In this document: in pieces, positions 8,952 to 17,884 of the stretch | Layout of the letters: every line of letters begins with the position of its first letter | How positions within the stretch are numbered: the first letter of the stretch is position 1 | Assembly (NCBI RefSeq): GCF_003732425.1 | Contig: NZ_MOBX01000014.1 | Coordinates: 424,816-488,815, forward strand | DNA: 64,000 nt | Origin: Pseudomonas fluorescens | Lineage (GTDB): Bacteria > Pseudomonadota > Gammaproteobacteria > Pseudomonadales > Pseudomonadaceae | Direction: 5' to 3' | The notes under the pieces: generated by a model | Told to the model about the DNA's origin: nothing | Seen by the model: only the letters and a program-made list of their open reading frames with translations | The model's database searches: none | Translations under genes and position numbers: made by a program

Positions 8952-9631
8952 TCCCGTCCGACACTTTGAACGTCACCCACGAAGACGCCCGGGCCATCGA
9001 CGATTGCTGGAACCGCATCGGCATTCATGGCGACAAGTCCTGTCCGCTGCTGGAAGAGCACATTCATTGCCGCAATTGCTCGGTGTATTCCGCCGCCGCC
9101 ACGCGCCTGCTTGATCGTTATGCGTTGCAGCAGGACGAGCGCGACCCGGTAGCGATCGCTGTGGAAAGCGAGGTGAAAACCCGCTCGCTGCTGATGTTCC
9201 GTCTCGGCGAAGAATGGCTGGGGCTGGCGACGCGCAGTCTGGTCGAAGTCGCACCGCTACAGGCGATTCACTCGTTGCCGCACCAGCGCTCGCGAGCCTT
9301 GCTCGGCGTGGCCAATGTGCGCGGCGCGCTGGTGGCGTGTCTGTCGCTGGTCGAACTGCTTGATCTGGATGGCAATGCCGCGCCAGCCAGCGGCGCGCGC
9401 ATCATGCCGCGCATGTTGATCATCGCTGCCCATGGCGGGCCGGTGGTGGTGCCGGTGGATGAGGTCGACGGCATTCACGCCATTGATGAGCGCATTCTTG
9501 ATGCCGCCTCGCAATCCGGAGCGCAAGCCAGTGCCAAATACACCCGTGGTGTTCTGCAATATCGCGGTCGCAGCCTGCGTTGGCTGGATGAAGAACAGCT
9601 GCTGTCCGCCGTGACCCGGAGCCTCACATGA
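8948..9631 (+). CDS. wspD: CheW-like coupling protein WspD
   Basis: A 227-residue CheW-family coupler that carries an N-terminal extension of about 80 residues with several cysteines (CWNRIG, CPLLEEHIHCRNCSVYSAA) before the CheW fold (LLMFRLGEEWLGLATRSLVEVAPL). The cysteine/histidine-rich start, characteristic of WspD, might bind a metal, but this is not shown. It overlaps wspC and wspE by four bases on each side and acts in the WspA receptor complex. Confidence 0.93.
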   Translation: MIPSDTLNVTHEDARAIDDCWNRIGIHGDKSCPLLEEHIHCRNCSVYSAAATRLLDRYALQQDERDPVAIAVESEVKTRSLLMFRLGEEWLGLATRSLVEVAPLQAIHSLPHQRSRALLGVANVRGALVACLSLVELLDLDGNAAPASGARIMPRMLIIAAHGGPVVVPVDEVDGIHAIDERILDAASQSGAQASAKYTRGVLQYRGRSLRWLDEEQLLSAVTRSLT

Positions 9632-11916
9632 CCCCCGAGCAAATGCGCGACGCCTCGCTGCTTGAGCTGTTCAGCCTCGAAGCTGAAGCCCAGACCCAGG
9701 TGCTCAGCGCCGGGCTGCTGGCCCTGGAGCGCAACCCGACCCAGGCCGATCAACTGGAATCGTGCATGCGCGCGGCGCATTCGCTCAAAGGCGCGGCGCG
9801 GATTGTCGGCATCGACAGCGGTGTCAGCGTCGCCCATGTCATGGAAGATTGTCTGGTCAGCGCGCAGGAAGGGCGGTTGTTACTGCGTCCCGAACATATC
9901 GATGCTTTGTTGCAGGGCACTGATTTGCTGATGCGCATCGCCACGCCGGCCAATGCGCCGCAAGCGAGCGATATTGAAGCTTATGTGGCGTTGATGGCGG
10001 GTTTGCTCGACCCGTCGACGCCGCCGGCAGCATTCGTTGCGCCGCCGATGGCCGAGTTGCAGCTTGAAGCACCGCCCGTGTTGGAACCCACGCCCGCGCC
10101 GATTTTCGAAGCCCCGGTCGGCTCCCCGGAACCTGCACCACGCAAAAGCAAACGCAGCACCGAAAGTGGCGAGCGGGTGCTGCGGGTTACCGCGGAACGC
10201 CTGAACAGTTTGCTCGATCTGTCGAGCAAGTCGCTGGTGGAAACCCAGCGCCTCAAGCCGCATCTGGCGACCATGCAGCGCCTCAAACGCATGCAGAACA
10301 ACGGCCTGCGGGCGCTGGAAAACCTCAACGTCCACCTCAAGGAACATGCGCTGAGTCTGGAGGCGCTGGAGGCCTTGGAAGACGCGCGCCGTTTGCTCGC
10401 CGAATCCCAGCAACTGCTGAGTGAGAAAAACGCCGAACTCGACGAGTTTGCCTGGCAGGCCAGCCAGCGCGCGCAAGTGCTGTACGACACGGCGCTGGCC
10501 TGCCGCATGCGGCCCTTTGCCGATGTGCTTACCGGGCAGGTACGCATGGTCCGGGATCTGGGGCGCAGTCTCGGCAAGCAGGTACGGCTGGAGATCGAAG
10601 GCGAGAAAACCCAGGTCGATCGCGATGTGCTGGAAAAGCTCGAAGCACCGCTGACGCATTTGCTGCGCAACGCCGTCGATCACGGCATCGAAACCCCGCA
10701 GCAGCGCCTGCTCAAGGGCAAACCGGAAGAAGGCCTGATCCGCCTGCGCGCCTCGCATCAGGCCGGTCTGCTGGTGCTGGAATTAAGCGATGACGGCAAT
10801 GGTGTCGACCTGGAGAAGGTCCGCCGCAGCATCGTCGAGCGTCAGTTATCCCCAGCCGAAACCGCTGCGCAGCTGAGTGAAGAAGAACTGCTGACCTTCC
10901 TGTTTCTGCCCGGTTTCAGCCTGCGCGACACCGTCACCGAAGTATCCGGGCGGGGCGTTGGCCTTGATGCCGTTCAACACATGGTTCGCCAGTTGCGCGG
11001 GGCCGTGGTGCTGGAGCAGACGGCGGGCGAGGGCAGTCGCTTTCATCTGGAAGTGCCGCTGACCTTATCGGTGGTGCGCAGTCTGGTGGTGGAAGTTGGC
11101 GAAGAGGCGTACGCCTTCCCGCTGGCGCACATCGAACGCATGTGTGATCTGGCGCCGGAAGACATTGTGCAGGTCGAGGGGCGTCAGCATTTCTGGCACG
11201 AAGGCCAGCACGTCGGGCTGGTTGCGGCCAGCCAGTTGCTCAACCGCCCGGCCAGCCAGAACAGTGGTGAAACCCTGAAAGTCGTGGTGATCCGCGAGCG
11301 TGATGCGGTTTATGGCGTTGCTGTGGAACGCTTCATTGGCGAGCGCACGCTGGTGGTCTTGCCACTCGATGAGCGTCTGGGCAAAGTGCAGGACATCTCC
11401 GCCGGCGCGTTGCTCGACGACGGTTCGGTGGTGCTGATCGTCGACGTCGAAGACATGCTGCGTTCGGTGGACAAACTGCTCAATACCGGGCGGCTTGAGC
11501 GCATCGCCCGTCATGGCAATCAGGCCGCCGAGGCGGCGCGCAAGCGGGTCCTGGTGGTCGACGATTCGCTGACCGTGCGCGAGCTGCAACGCAAGCTGCT
11601 GCTCAACCGCGGCTACGACGTCGCGGTGGCGGTGGACGGCATGGACGGCTGGAACGCGCTGCGTTCGGAGGACTTCGATTTGCTGATCACCGACATCGAC
11701 ATGCCGCGCATGGACGGCATCGAATTGGTCACCCTGCTGCGCCGCGACAACCGCCTGCAATCGCTGCCGGTGATGGTTGTGTCGTACAAGGACCGTGAAG
11801 AGGACCGCCGCCGTGGCCTCGATGCCGGCGCCGACTATTATTTGGCCAAAGCCAGTTTTCATGACGACGCCCTGCTCGACGCAGTGGTCGAGCTGATCGG
11901 AGGAGCGCGGGCATGA
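9628..11916 (+). CDS. wspE: Hybrid CheA-type histidine kinase/response regulator WspE
   Basis: A 762-residue hybrid kinase. The HPt domain has its phosphorylated histidine in AAHSLKGAARIVG (H51). The HATPase has the N box HLLRNAVDHGIE near residue 342, then LELSDDGNGVDLEKV and EVSGRGVGLDAV. A CheW-like regulatory domain follows (VVRSLVVEVGEEAYAFPLAH), then a C-terminal receiver with phosphoacceptor D689 in TDIDMPRMDG. It should phosphorylate the receivers of WspR (activation) and WspF (feedback). The proline-rich linker at residues 130-170 separates the HPt from the kinase core. It overlaps wspD and wspF by four bases. Confidence 0.95.
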   Translation: MTPEQMRDASLLELFSLEAEAQTQVLSAGLLALERNPTQADQLESCMRAAHSLKGAARIVGIDSGVSVAHVMEDCLVSAQEGRLLLRPEHIDALLQGTDLLMRIATPANAPQASDIEAYVALMAGLLDPSTPPAAFVAPPMAELQLEAPPVLEPTPAPIFEAPVGSPEPAPRKSKRSTESGERVLRVTAERLNSLLDLSSKSLVETQRLKPHLATMQRLKRMQNNGLRALENLNVHLKEHALSLEALEALEDARRLLAESQQLLSEKNAELDEFAWQASQRAQVLYDTALACRMRPFADVLTGQVRMVRDLGRSLGKQVRLEIEGEKTQVDRDVLEKLEAPLTHLLRNAVDHGIETPQQRLLKGKPEEGLIRLRASHQAGLLVLELSDDGNGVDLEKVRRSIVERQLSPAETAAQLSEEELLTFLFLPGFSLRDTVTEVSGRGVGLDAVQHMVRQLRGAVVLEQTAGEGSRFHLEVPLTLSVVRSLVVEVGEEAYAFPLAHIERMCDLAPEDIVQVEGRQHFWHEGQHVGLVAASQLLNRPASQNSGETLKVVVIRERDAVYGVAVERFIGERTLVVLPLDERLGKVQDISAGALLDDGSVVLIVDVEDMLRSVDKLLNTGRLERIARHGNQAAEAARKRVLVVDDSLTVRELQRKLLLNRGYDVAVAVDGMDGWNALRSEDFDLLITDIDMPRMDGIELVTLLRRDNRLQSLPVMVVSYKDREEDRRRGLDAGADYYLAKASFHDDALLDAVVELIGGARA

Positions 11917-12923
11917 AGATCGCCATCGTCAACGACATGCCCATGGCGGTGGAGGCCCTGCGCCGGGCGCTGGCCTTCGAGCCGGCGCATCAGGTGGTCT
12001 GGGTCGCCCGCAACGGCGCCGAGGCGGTGCAACTGTGCGCCGAAAATACCCCCGACCTGATCCTGATGGACCTGATCATGCCGGTGATGGACGGCGTCGA
12101 AGCCACCCGCCGGATCATGGCCGAAACCCCGTGCGCGATCGTCATAGTGACCGTCGACCGGCAGCAGAACGTGCACCGGGTCTTCGAAGCCATGGGCCAT
12201 GGCGCCCTGGACGTGGTCGATACCCCGGCTCTCGGCGCCGGCAACGCCCAGGAAGCGGCGGCGCCGTTGCTGCGCAAGATCCTCAATATCGGCTGGCTGA
12301 TCGGCGAGAAACCCACGCGTTCCCGGCCGGCACCGCCGGCCCAACGCAGCTCTGCGTCGTGTCAGCGACTGGTGGCGATCGGCTCTTCCGCCGGCGGGCC
12401 AGCGGCGCTGGAAGTGCTGCTCAAAGGCTTGCCCAGGGATTTCTCGGCGGCGATCGTGCTGGTGCAGCATGTCGATCAGGTCTTTGCTGCCGGCATGGCC
12501 GAATGGCTGGCCAGCGCCAGCGGCCTCGATGTGCGTCTGGCCCGCGAAGGCGAACCGCCGCAGGCCGGCGCGGTGCTGCTGGCGGGCACCAACCACCATA
12601 TTCGCCTGTTGAAAAACGGCACGCTGGCCTACACCGCCGAACCGGTCAACGAGATCTATCGCCCTTCGATCGACGTGTTTTTCGAGAGTGTCGCCAGTTA
12701 TTGGAATGGTGACGCGATCGGGGTTTTATTGACCGGTATGGGGCGCGACGGCGCGCAAGGGCTTAAGCTCATGCGCCAACAGGGTTACCTGACCATCGCG
12801 CAGGATCAGCAAAGCAGTGCGGTGTACGGCATGCCCAAGGCCGCCGCGGCGATTGATGCCGCGGTTGAAATCCGTGCACTGGAAAAGATAGCGCCACGAT
12901 TGCTGGAGATTTTTCCCAAATGA
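11913..12923 (+). CDS. wspF: CheB-type methylesterase WspF
   Basis: A 336-residue receiver plus methylesterase. The receiver has D53 in LMDLIMPVMDG. The esterase domain begins near residue 150 with the catalytic serine in AIGSSAGGPAALEVLL, histidine in VQHVDQVFAAGMAEWL and aspartate in LTGMGRDGAQGL. Demethylation of WspA by phosphorylated WspF resets the pathway. Loss of WspF in P. fluorescens SBW25 and P. aeruginosa is known to lock WspR on and give wrinkly colonies. All catalytic residues are present here, so the copy looks functional. A 48-base gap separates it from wspR. Confidence 0.95.
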   Translation: MKIAIVNDMPMAVEALRRALAFEPAHQVVWVARNGAEAVQLCAENTPDLILMDLIMPVMDGVEATRRIMAETPCAIVIVTVDRQQNVHRVFEAMGHGALDVVDTPALGAGNAQEAAAPLLRKILNIGWLIGEKPTRSRPAPPAQRSSASCQRLVAIGSSAGGPAALEVLLKGLPRDFSAAIVLVQHVDQVFAAGMAEWLASASGLDVRLAREGEPPQAGAVLLAGTNHHIRLLKNGTLAYTAEPVNEIYRPSIDVFFESVASYWNGDAIGVLLTGMGRDGAQGLKLMRQQGYLTIAQDQQSSAVYGMPKAAAAIDAAVEIRALEKIAPRLLEIFPK

Positions 12924-12971
12924 ACAGGTTTATCCGCAATCCTGGCCCCCGCAGTACACAGGTGACCGCCC

Positions 12972-13973
12972 ATGAATGACTTACAGATCGACGACATTAA
13001 AACCGACGAAAACGCCGCCATGGTGTTGTTGGTGGACGATCAGGCGATGATCGGCGAAGCGGTGCGCCGTGGGCTGTCGAATCAAGAAAACATCGACTTC
13101 CACTTCTGTTCCGACCCGCAGCAGGCCATTGCCCAAGCGGTGCGGATCAAGCCGACGGTGATTCTCCAGGACCTGGTGATGCCCGGCCTCGATGGCCTGA
13201 GCCTGGTGCGCGAATACCGTAATCATCCGGCGACCAAAGACATCCCGATCATCGTCCTGTCGACCAAGGAAGACCCGCTGATCAAGAGCGCGGCGTTCTC
13301 CGCCGGCGCCAACGATTATCTGGTGAAGCTGCCGGACACCATCGAACTGGTGGCGCGCATCCGCTATCACTCGCGCTCGTACATGACCTTGCTGCAGCGG
13401 GATGCCGCGTACCGCGCGCTGCGCGTCAGCCAGCAGCAATTGCTCGACACCAACCTGGTGCTGCAACGGCTGATGAACTCCGATGGCCTGACCGGGCTGT
13501 CCAACCGCCGCCACTTCGACGAGTATCTGGAACTGGAGTGGCGCCGCTCGCTGCGGGAACAGAGTCAATTGTCGCTGTTGATGATCGACGTCGATTACTT
13601 CAAGTCCTACAACGACAGCTTTGGCCACGTTGAAGGCGACGAAGCGCTGCGCAAGGTCGCCACGGCGATCCGTGAGGCCAGCGCACGGCCGTCGGATCTG
13701 CCGGCGCGTTATGGCGGTGAGGAGTTTGTGCTGGTGCTGCCGAACACCTCGCCGGGCGGCGCGCGGCTGGTCGCGGAGAAACTGCGCCAGACCGTGGCCT
13801 CGCTGAAGATTCCGCACAATACCCCGGCGGAAGGGGCGAGCTTGACCATCAGTATCGGTCTGGCGACCATGGTGCCGCAGGCGGGTAGCGATTGCCGGTT
13901 GCTGATTTCGGCGGCTGACCGTGGCCTGTACCTGGCCAAAAACAATGGCCGTAACCAGGTCGGCATCGAATAA
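12972..13973 (+). CDS. wspR: Diguanylate cyclase response regulator WspR
   Basis: A 333-residue response regulator that makes c-di-GMP from two GTP. The receiver has D67 in LQDLVMPGLDG. A helical stalk around residues 140-170 leads to a GGDEF domain with an intact active site GGEEF (residues 248-252) and an inhibitory product-binding site RPSD (239-242), five residues upstream, which matches P. aeruginosa WspR. It starts 48 bases after wspF and is the last gene of the operon. Output is activated by WspE phosphorylation and promotes cellulose/EPS and biofilm formation. Confidence 0.96.
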   Translation: MNDLQIDDIKTDENAAMVLLVDDQAMIGEAVRRGLSNQENIDFHFCSDPQQAIAQAVRIKPTVILQDLVMPGLDGLSLVREYRNHPATKDIPIIVLSTKEDPLIKSAAFSAGANDYLVKLPDTIELVARIRYHSRSYMTLLQRDAAYRALRVSQQQLLDTNLVLQRLMNSDGLTGLSNRRHFDEYLELEWRRSLREQSQLSLLMIDVDYFKSYNDSFGHVEGDEALRKVATAIREASARPSDLPARYGGEEFVLVLPNTSPGGARLVAEKLRQTVASLKIPHNTPAEGASLTISIGLATMVPQAGSDCRLLISAADRGLYLAKNNGRNQVGIE

Positions 13974-13994
13974 CCTGCGGTCACGGCAATTCCC

Positions 13995-14084
13995 TGTGGG
14001 AGCGAGCCTGCTCGCGAAAGCGGCAGCACAGTCGACATTGATGTTGCCTGATGCACTGTCTTCGCGAGCAGGCTCGCTCCCACA
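13995..14084. repeat. REP family A inverted pair
   Basis: Opposed family A copies (TGTGGGAGCGAGCCTGCTCG and its reverse complement) lie 21 bases after the wspR stop. As transcribed RNA the arms form a long stem. No U-tract follows. Confidence 0.85.
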
Positions 14085-14207
14085 TTTTAAATGTGTCGAG
14101 CCAATGTCAAGTGAATCACCCCGACACCCGCCAGACGGGCTGCCGTGACAGCCTGATTACGTTATACTCGCCGGCTTTCAAAAGTTCGCCAACGAGTGCT
14201 GCCCGTC

Positions 14208-15303
14208 ATGGAAATCAACCCGATCCTGAACACCATCAAGGACCTGTCCGAGCGCTCCGAAACTATTCGGGGGTATCTTTGACTACGATCAAAAGCATGA
14301 GCGTCTGACCGAAGTCAATCGCGAGCTTGAAGATCCGAGCGTCTGGAACAAACCTGAATACGCCCAGGAACTGGGCCGCGAGCGCGCTGCGCTGGCGCAG
14401 ATCGTCGACACCCTCGACGAACTGAACGGCGGTCTGGCCGATTGCCGTGACCTGCTGGACATGGCCGTCGAAGAAAACGACGAAGGCGCAGTGGGCGATG
14501 TCGTCGCCGAGCTGGCCCGTCTCGAGGAAAATCTGGCCAAGCTGGAATTCCGCCGCATGTTCAGCCATGAAATGGACCCGAACAACGCCTACCTGGACAT
14601 CCAGGCCGGTTCCGGCGGCACCGAAGCCCAGGACTGGGCCAACATCCTCCTGCGCATGTACCTGCGCTGGGCGGATAAACGCGGTTTCGACGCGACCATC
14701 ATGGAACTGTCGGCCGGTGAAGTCGCCGGTATCAAAGGTGCGACCGTGCACATCAAGGGCGAATACGCCTTTGGCTGGCTGCGCACCGAGATCGGCGTGC
14801 ACCGTCTGGTGCGCAAGAGCCCGTTCGACTCCGGCAACCGTCGCCACACCTCGTTCTCCGCGGTTTTCGTCTCGCCAGAGATCGATGACAAGGTGGAAAT
14901 CGAAATCAACCCGGCAGACCTGCGGATCGACACCTATCGTTCCTCCGGTGCCGGTGGTCAGCACGTAAACACCACCGACTCGGCCGTACGTATCACCCAC
15001 GTACCGACCAACACCGTGGTCAGCTGCCAGAACGAACGTTCCCAGCACGCCAACAAAGACACCGCCATGAAAATGCTGCGGGCCAAGTTGTACGAGCAGG
15101 AAATGCAGAAACGCAACGCCGCGTCGCAAGCGCTGGAAGACACCAAGTCGGACATCGGCTGGGGTCACCAGATTCGCTCATACGTGCTCGATGCGTCGCG
15201 GATCAAGGATCTGCGTACCAACATCGAACGCAGCGACTGCGACAAGGTACTCGACGGCGATATCGACGAATACCTGGAAGCCAGCCTGAAATCGGGGCTG
15301 TAA
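14208..15303 (+). CDS. prfB: Peptide chain release factor 2, with programmed +1 frameshift
   Basis: RF2 (364 residues) reads UGA and UAA stop codons. The ATG at 14208 opens 24 codons and then an in-frame TGA at 14280-14282. A +1 shift at CTT TGA C restores the frame, so the product joins 14208-14279 to 14281-15303. The site reads CGGGGGTATCTTTGAC, with the Shine-Dalgarno-like GGGGG just upstream as in the classic RF2 autoregulation site: low RF2 slows termination at UGA and favours the shift. The tripeptide anticodon SPF is in KSPFDSGNRRHTSF and the catalytic GGQ in SSGAGGQHVNTTDSAVRI. lysS follows 111 bases downstream, the usual prfB-lysS arrangement. Confidence 0.97.
14256..14287 (+). promoter_or_regulatory. 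RF2 programmed frameshift site
   Basis: The recoding site within prfB combines an internal anti-Shine-Dalgarno-binding GGGGG, the slippery CTT and the poor stop context TGAC at 14280-14283. The spacing of the G-run to CTT matches the well-studied enterobacterial site. Confidence 0.93.
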
Positions 15304-15339
15304 AAGACGCACACAGGATCGCTGATGCAACGCGATCCC

Positions 15340-15387
15340 TGTAGGAGCCAGCCTGCTGGCGATCCCCGGGCCGCAAGGCCCGGGGGC
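15340..15387 (+). repeat. Single REP copy followed by a GC hairpin
   Basis: One diverged REP half (TGTAGGAGCCAGCCTGCTGG) at 15340-15363 is directly followed by CCCCGGGCCGCAAGGCCCGG, a strong stem-loop without a T-tract. It lies between prfB and lysS and could modulate read-through or protect the prfB 3' end. Confidence 0.55.
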
Positions 15388-15414
15388 AACGAACCTGATG
15401 GAATATCTAAAGAC

Positions 15415-16917
15415 ATGAGCGACCAACAACTCGACCCGCAAGCCCTGCAACAGGAAGAAAACTCCCTGATCGCGCTGCGCAAGGAAAAGCTGGCTGCCGA
15501 GCGCGCCAAGGGCAACGCCTTCCCGAACGACTTCCGCCGCGAAAACTACTGCGATGCTCTGCAGAAACAGTACGCGGACAAGACCAAGGAAGAGCTGGCA
15601 GAGGCTGCAATCCCGGTCAAGGTTGCCGGTCGCATCATGCTCAACCGTGGCTCGTTCATGGTGATTCAGGACATGACCGGTCGCATTCAGGTCTACGTCA
15701 ACCGTAAAACCCTGTCCGAAGAAACCCTGGCTGCGGTGAAAACCTGGGACATGGGCGACATCATTGCCGCCGAAGGCACCCTGGCACGTTCCGGCAAGGG
15801 CGACCTGTACGTTGAAATGACCCACGTGCGTCTGCTGACCAAGTCGCTGCGTCCGCTGCCGGACAAGCACCACGGCCTGACCGACACCGAACAGCGCTAT
15901 CGTCAGCGCTACGTTGACCTGATCGTCAACGAAGACGTGCGCCAGACCTTCCGCGTGCGTTCGCAAGTGATCGCGCACATCCGCAGCTTCCTGATGAAGC
16001 GCGACTTCCTCGAAGTCGAAACGCCGATGCTGCAGACCATTCCTGGCGGCGCCGCAGCCAAGCCATTCGAAACCCACCACAACGCGCTGGACATGGAAAT
16101 GTTCCTGCGTATCGCGCCAGAGCTGTATCTGAAGCGCCTGGTGGTCGGTGGTTTCGAGAAGGTGTTCGAGATCAACCGCAACTTCCGTAACGAAGGCGTT
16201 TCGACTCGTCACAACCCAGAATTCACCATGTTGGAGTTCTACCAGGCGTACGCCGACTACGAAGACAACATGGACCTGACCGAAGAACTGTTCCGTGAAC
16301 TGGCGCAACTGGTGCTGGGCAGCACCGACGTGCCGTACGGCGACAAGGTGTTCCACTTCGGCGAGCCGTTCGTGCGTCTGTCGGTGTTCGACTCGATCCT
16401 CAAGTACAACCCTGAGCTGACCGCCGATGACCTGAACGACATCGACAAGGCGCGCGCCATCGCCAAGAAGGCCGGTGCGAAGGTGCTGGGCTTCGAAGGT
16501 CTGGGCAAGCTGCAGGTGATGATTTTCGAAGAGCTGGTCGAGCACAAGCTGGAGCAGCCGCACTTCATCACTCAGTACCCGTTCGAAGTGTCGCCGCTGG
16601 CCCGTCGTAACGACGACAACCCGAACGTCACCGACCGCTTCGAGCTGTTCATCGGCGGCCGTGAAATCGCCAACGCCTACTCCGAGTTGAACGACGCGGA
16701 AGACCAGGCCGAGCGCTTCATGGCGCAGGTGGCCGACAAGGACGCCGGCGACGATGAAGCCATGCACTACGACGCCGACTTCGTGCGTGCGCTGGAGTAC
16801 GGCATGCCGCCAACGGCCGGTGAAGGCATTGGCATCGACCGTCTGGTGATGTTGCTGACCAACTCGCCGTCGATCCGCGATGTGATCCTGTTCCCGCACA
16901 TGCGACCGCAAGCGTAA
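15415..16917 (+). CDS. lysS: Lysyl-tRNA synthetase (class II)
   Basis: A 500-residue class II lysyl-tRNA synthetase that charges tRNA-Lys in the cytoplasm. The N-terminal OB-fold anticodon domain covers roughly residues 60-150 (VAGRIMLNRGSFMVIQDMTG). The catalytic core shows motif 1 around FLEVETPMLQTIPGGA, motif 2 at FEINRNFRNEGVSTRHNPEF, and motif 3 near the end at GEGIGIDRLVMLLTNSPSIR. The start is the ATG at 15415 (MSDQQLDPQA); an upstream in-frame ATG at 15325 would translate the intergenic REP and is rejected. A terminator follows the stop. Confidence 0.97.
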   Translation: MSDQQLDPQALQQEENSLIALRKEKLAAERAKGNAFPNDFRRENYCDALQKQYADKTKEELAEAAIPVKVAGRIMLNRGSFMVIQDMTGRIQVYVNRKTLSEETLAAVKTWDMGDIIAAEGTLARSGKGDLYVEMTHVRLLTKSLRPLPDKHHGLTDTEQRYRQRYVDLIVNEDVRQTFRVRSQVIAHIRSFLMKRDFLEVETPMLQTIPGGAAAKPFETHHNALDMEMFLRIAPELYLKRLVVGGFEKVFEINRNFRNEGVSTRHNPEFTMLEFYQAYADYEDNMDLTEELFRELAQLVLGSTDVPYGDKVFHFGEPFVRLSVFDSILKYNPELTADDLNDIDKARAIAKKAGAKVLGFEGLGKLQVMIFEELVEHKLEQPHFITQYPFEVSPLARRNDDNPNVTDRFELFIGGREIANAYSELNDAEDQAERFMAQVADKDAGDDEAMHYDADFVRALEYGMPPTAGEGIGIDRLVMLLTNSPSIRDVILFPHMRPQA

Positions 16918-16928
16918 ACGTTTCAGTT

Positions 16929-16957
16929 AAAAAGCCGCCTAAAACAGGCGGCTTTTT
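16929..16957 (+). terminator. Rho-independent terminator of lysS
   Basis: AAAAAGCCGCCT - AAAAC - AGGCGGCTTTTT forms a stem with a T-run, 11 bases after the lysS stop. Confidence 0.9.
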
Positions 16958-17019
16958 ATTGCCTGTCTGGTACAAATGTATCAATTGGTTAATTTTGCAA
17001 TAGCAGAGGAAGTTCTGTC

Positions 17020-17736
17020 GTGATGGGTGCAATAGCTCAAGAAGGTGCAGCGGGTATCGCCACTGCGGTCGCTGAAAGCGTTCAGTACCAGGGTCGCAAG
17101 GCCAGCCGACAGGGCAGTGAGCAGCGTCGACAGGACATTCTCGACGCGGCGATGCGCATTGTCGTGCGTGACGGTGTACGTGCCGTGCGTCACCGCGCGG
17201 TGGCGGCCGAGGCCGGTGTGCCGCTGTCGGCCACCACCTATTACTTCAAGGACATCGATGACCTGCTCACCGATACCTTTGCCCAGTATGTGGAGCGCAG
17301 CGCGGCGTACATGGCCAAGTTGTGGATCAACAACGAAGGTTTGCTGCGCGAGATGGTGGTCAGCGGCGACGGCAGCCCCGAGTCGCGCTCGCAACTGGCC
17401 GATGACATCGCACGGTTGATGGCTGATTACGTGCATCGTCAATTGGTCAACCGTCGCGAGCATTTGATGGCCGAGCAGGCGTTCCGTCAGGAAGCGCTGC
17501 TCAACCCGCGTCTGGCGATTCTGGTGCGCTCGCATCAGCAAATTCTGTTGCAGGGCACTTGCCAGTTGTTTCAGGTACTGGGCTCGCGGGAACCGCAACA
17601 GGATGCCAAGGTGTTGACGGCGATTATCGGACGGATGGAATATCAGGGCCTGCTCAATGACGCCGAGCCTTTGGCCGAAGAGGACATGCTCGGCATTCTG
17701 ACGCGCTACATGCACCTGGTGCTCGCGTCGGTGTAA
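17020..17736 (+). CDS. TetR-family transcriptional regulator
   Basis: A 238-residue TetR-type repressor. The helix-turn-helix lies at about residues 50-80 (ILDAAMRIVVRDGVRAVRHR, AAEAGVPLSATTYYFKDIDDLL). The first ~25 residues before it are a polar extension. The start at 17020 has AGAGGAAG eight bases upstream. The position after lysS matches PAO1 PA3699 as I recall it. Neither the ligand nor the regulated gene is known. It is transcribed in the same direction as the lipoprotein gene that follows but is separated from it by a REP pair. Confidence 0.9.
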   Translation: MMGAIAQEGAAGIATAVAESVQYQGRKASRQGSEQRRQDILDAAMRIVVRDGVRAVRHRAVAAEAGVPLSATTYYFKDIDDLLTDTFAQYVERSAAYMAKLWINNEGLLREMVVSGDGSPESRSQLADDIARLMADYVHRQLVNRREHLMAEQAFRQEALLNPRLAILVRSHQQILLQGTCQLFQVLGSREPQQDAKVLTAIIGRMEYQGLLNDAEPLAEEDMLGILTRYMHLVLASV

Positions 17737-17768
17737 CGCAATGTTGTCCGTCTGACGGCGATCCCAAG

Positions 17769-17853
17769 GTAGGAGCTGCCGAAGGCTGCGATCTTTTGAT
17801 CTTGCTTTTTGAGACCAGTATCAAAAGATCGCAGCCTTCGGCAGCTCCTACAG
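17769..17853. repeat. REP family B inverted pair
   Basis: GTAGGAGCTGCCGAAGGCTG and its reverse complement face each other across a short AT-rich spacer, between the TetR gene and the lipoprotein gene. Confidence 0.85.
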
Positions 17854-17884
17854 GAAGGTGTTTCAGATTCATAGGGAGTTTTGA

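Noticed and set aside
14145..14168. Possible prfB promoter GTGACA...TATACT
   Set aside because: The hexamers are only 12 bases apart, too close for sigma-70.
14461..15303. RF2 as a 280-residue gene starting at 14461
   Set aside because: The frameshift at 14280 restores the normal N-terminus from 14208.
15178..16911. 577-residue open frame antisense to lysS
   Set aside because: It is a shadow of GC-rich codon use in lysS; the lysS product is certain and the antisense protein has no recognisable domain or start signal.
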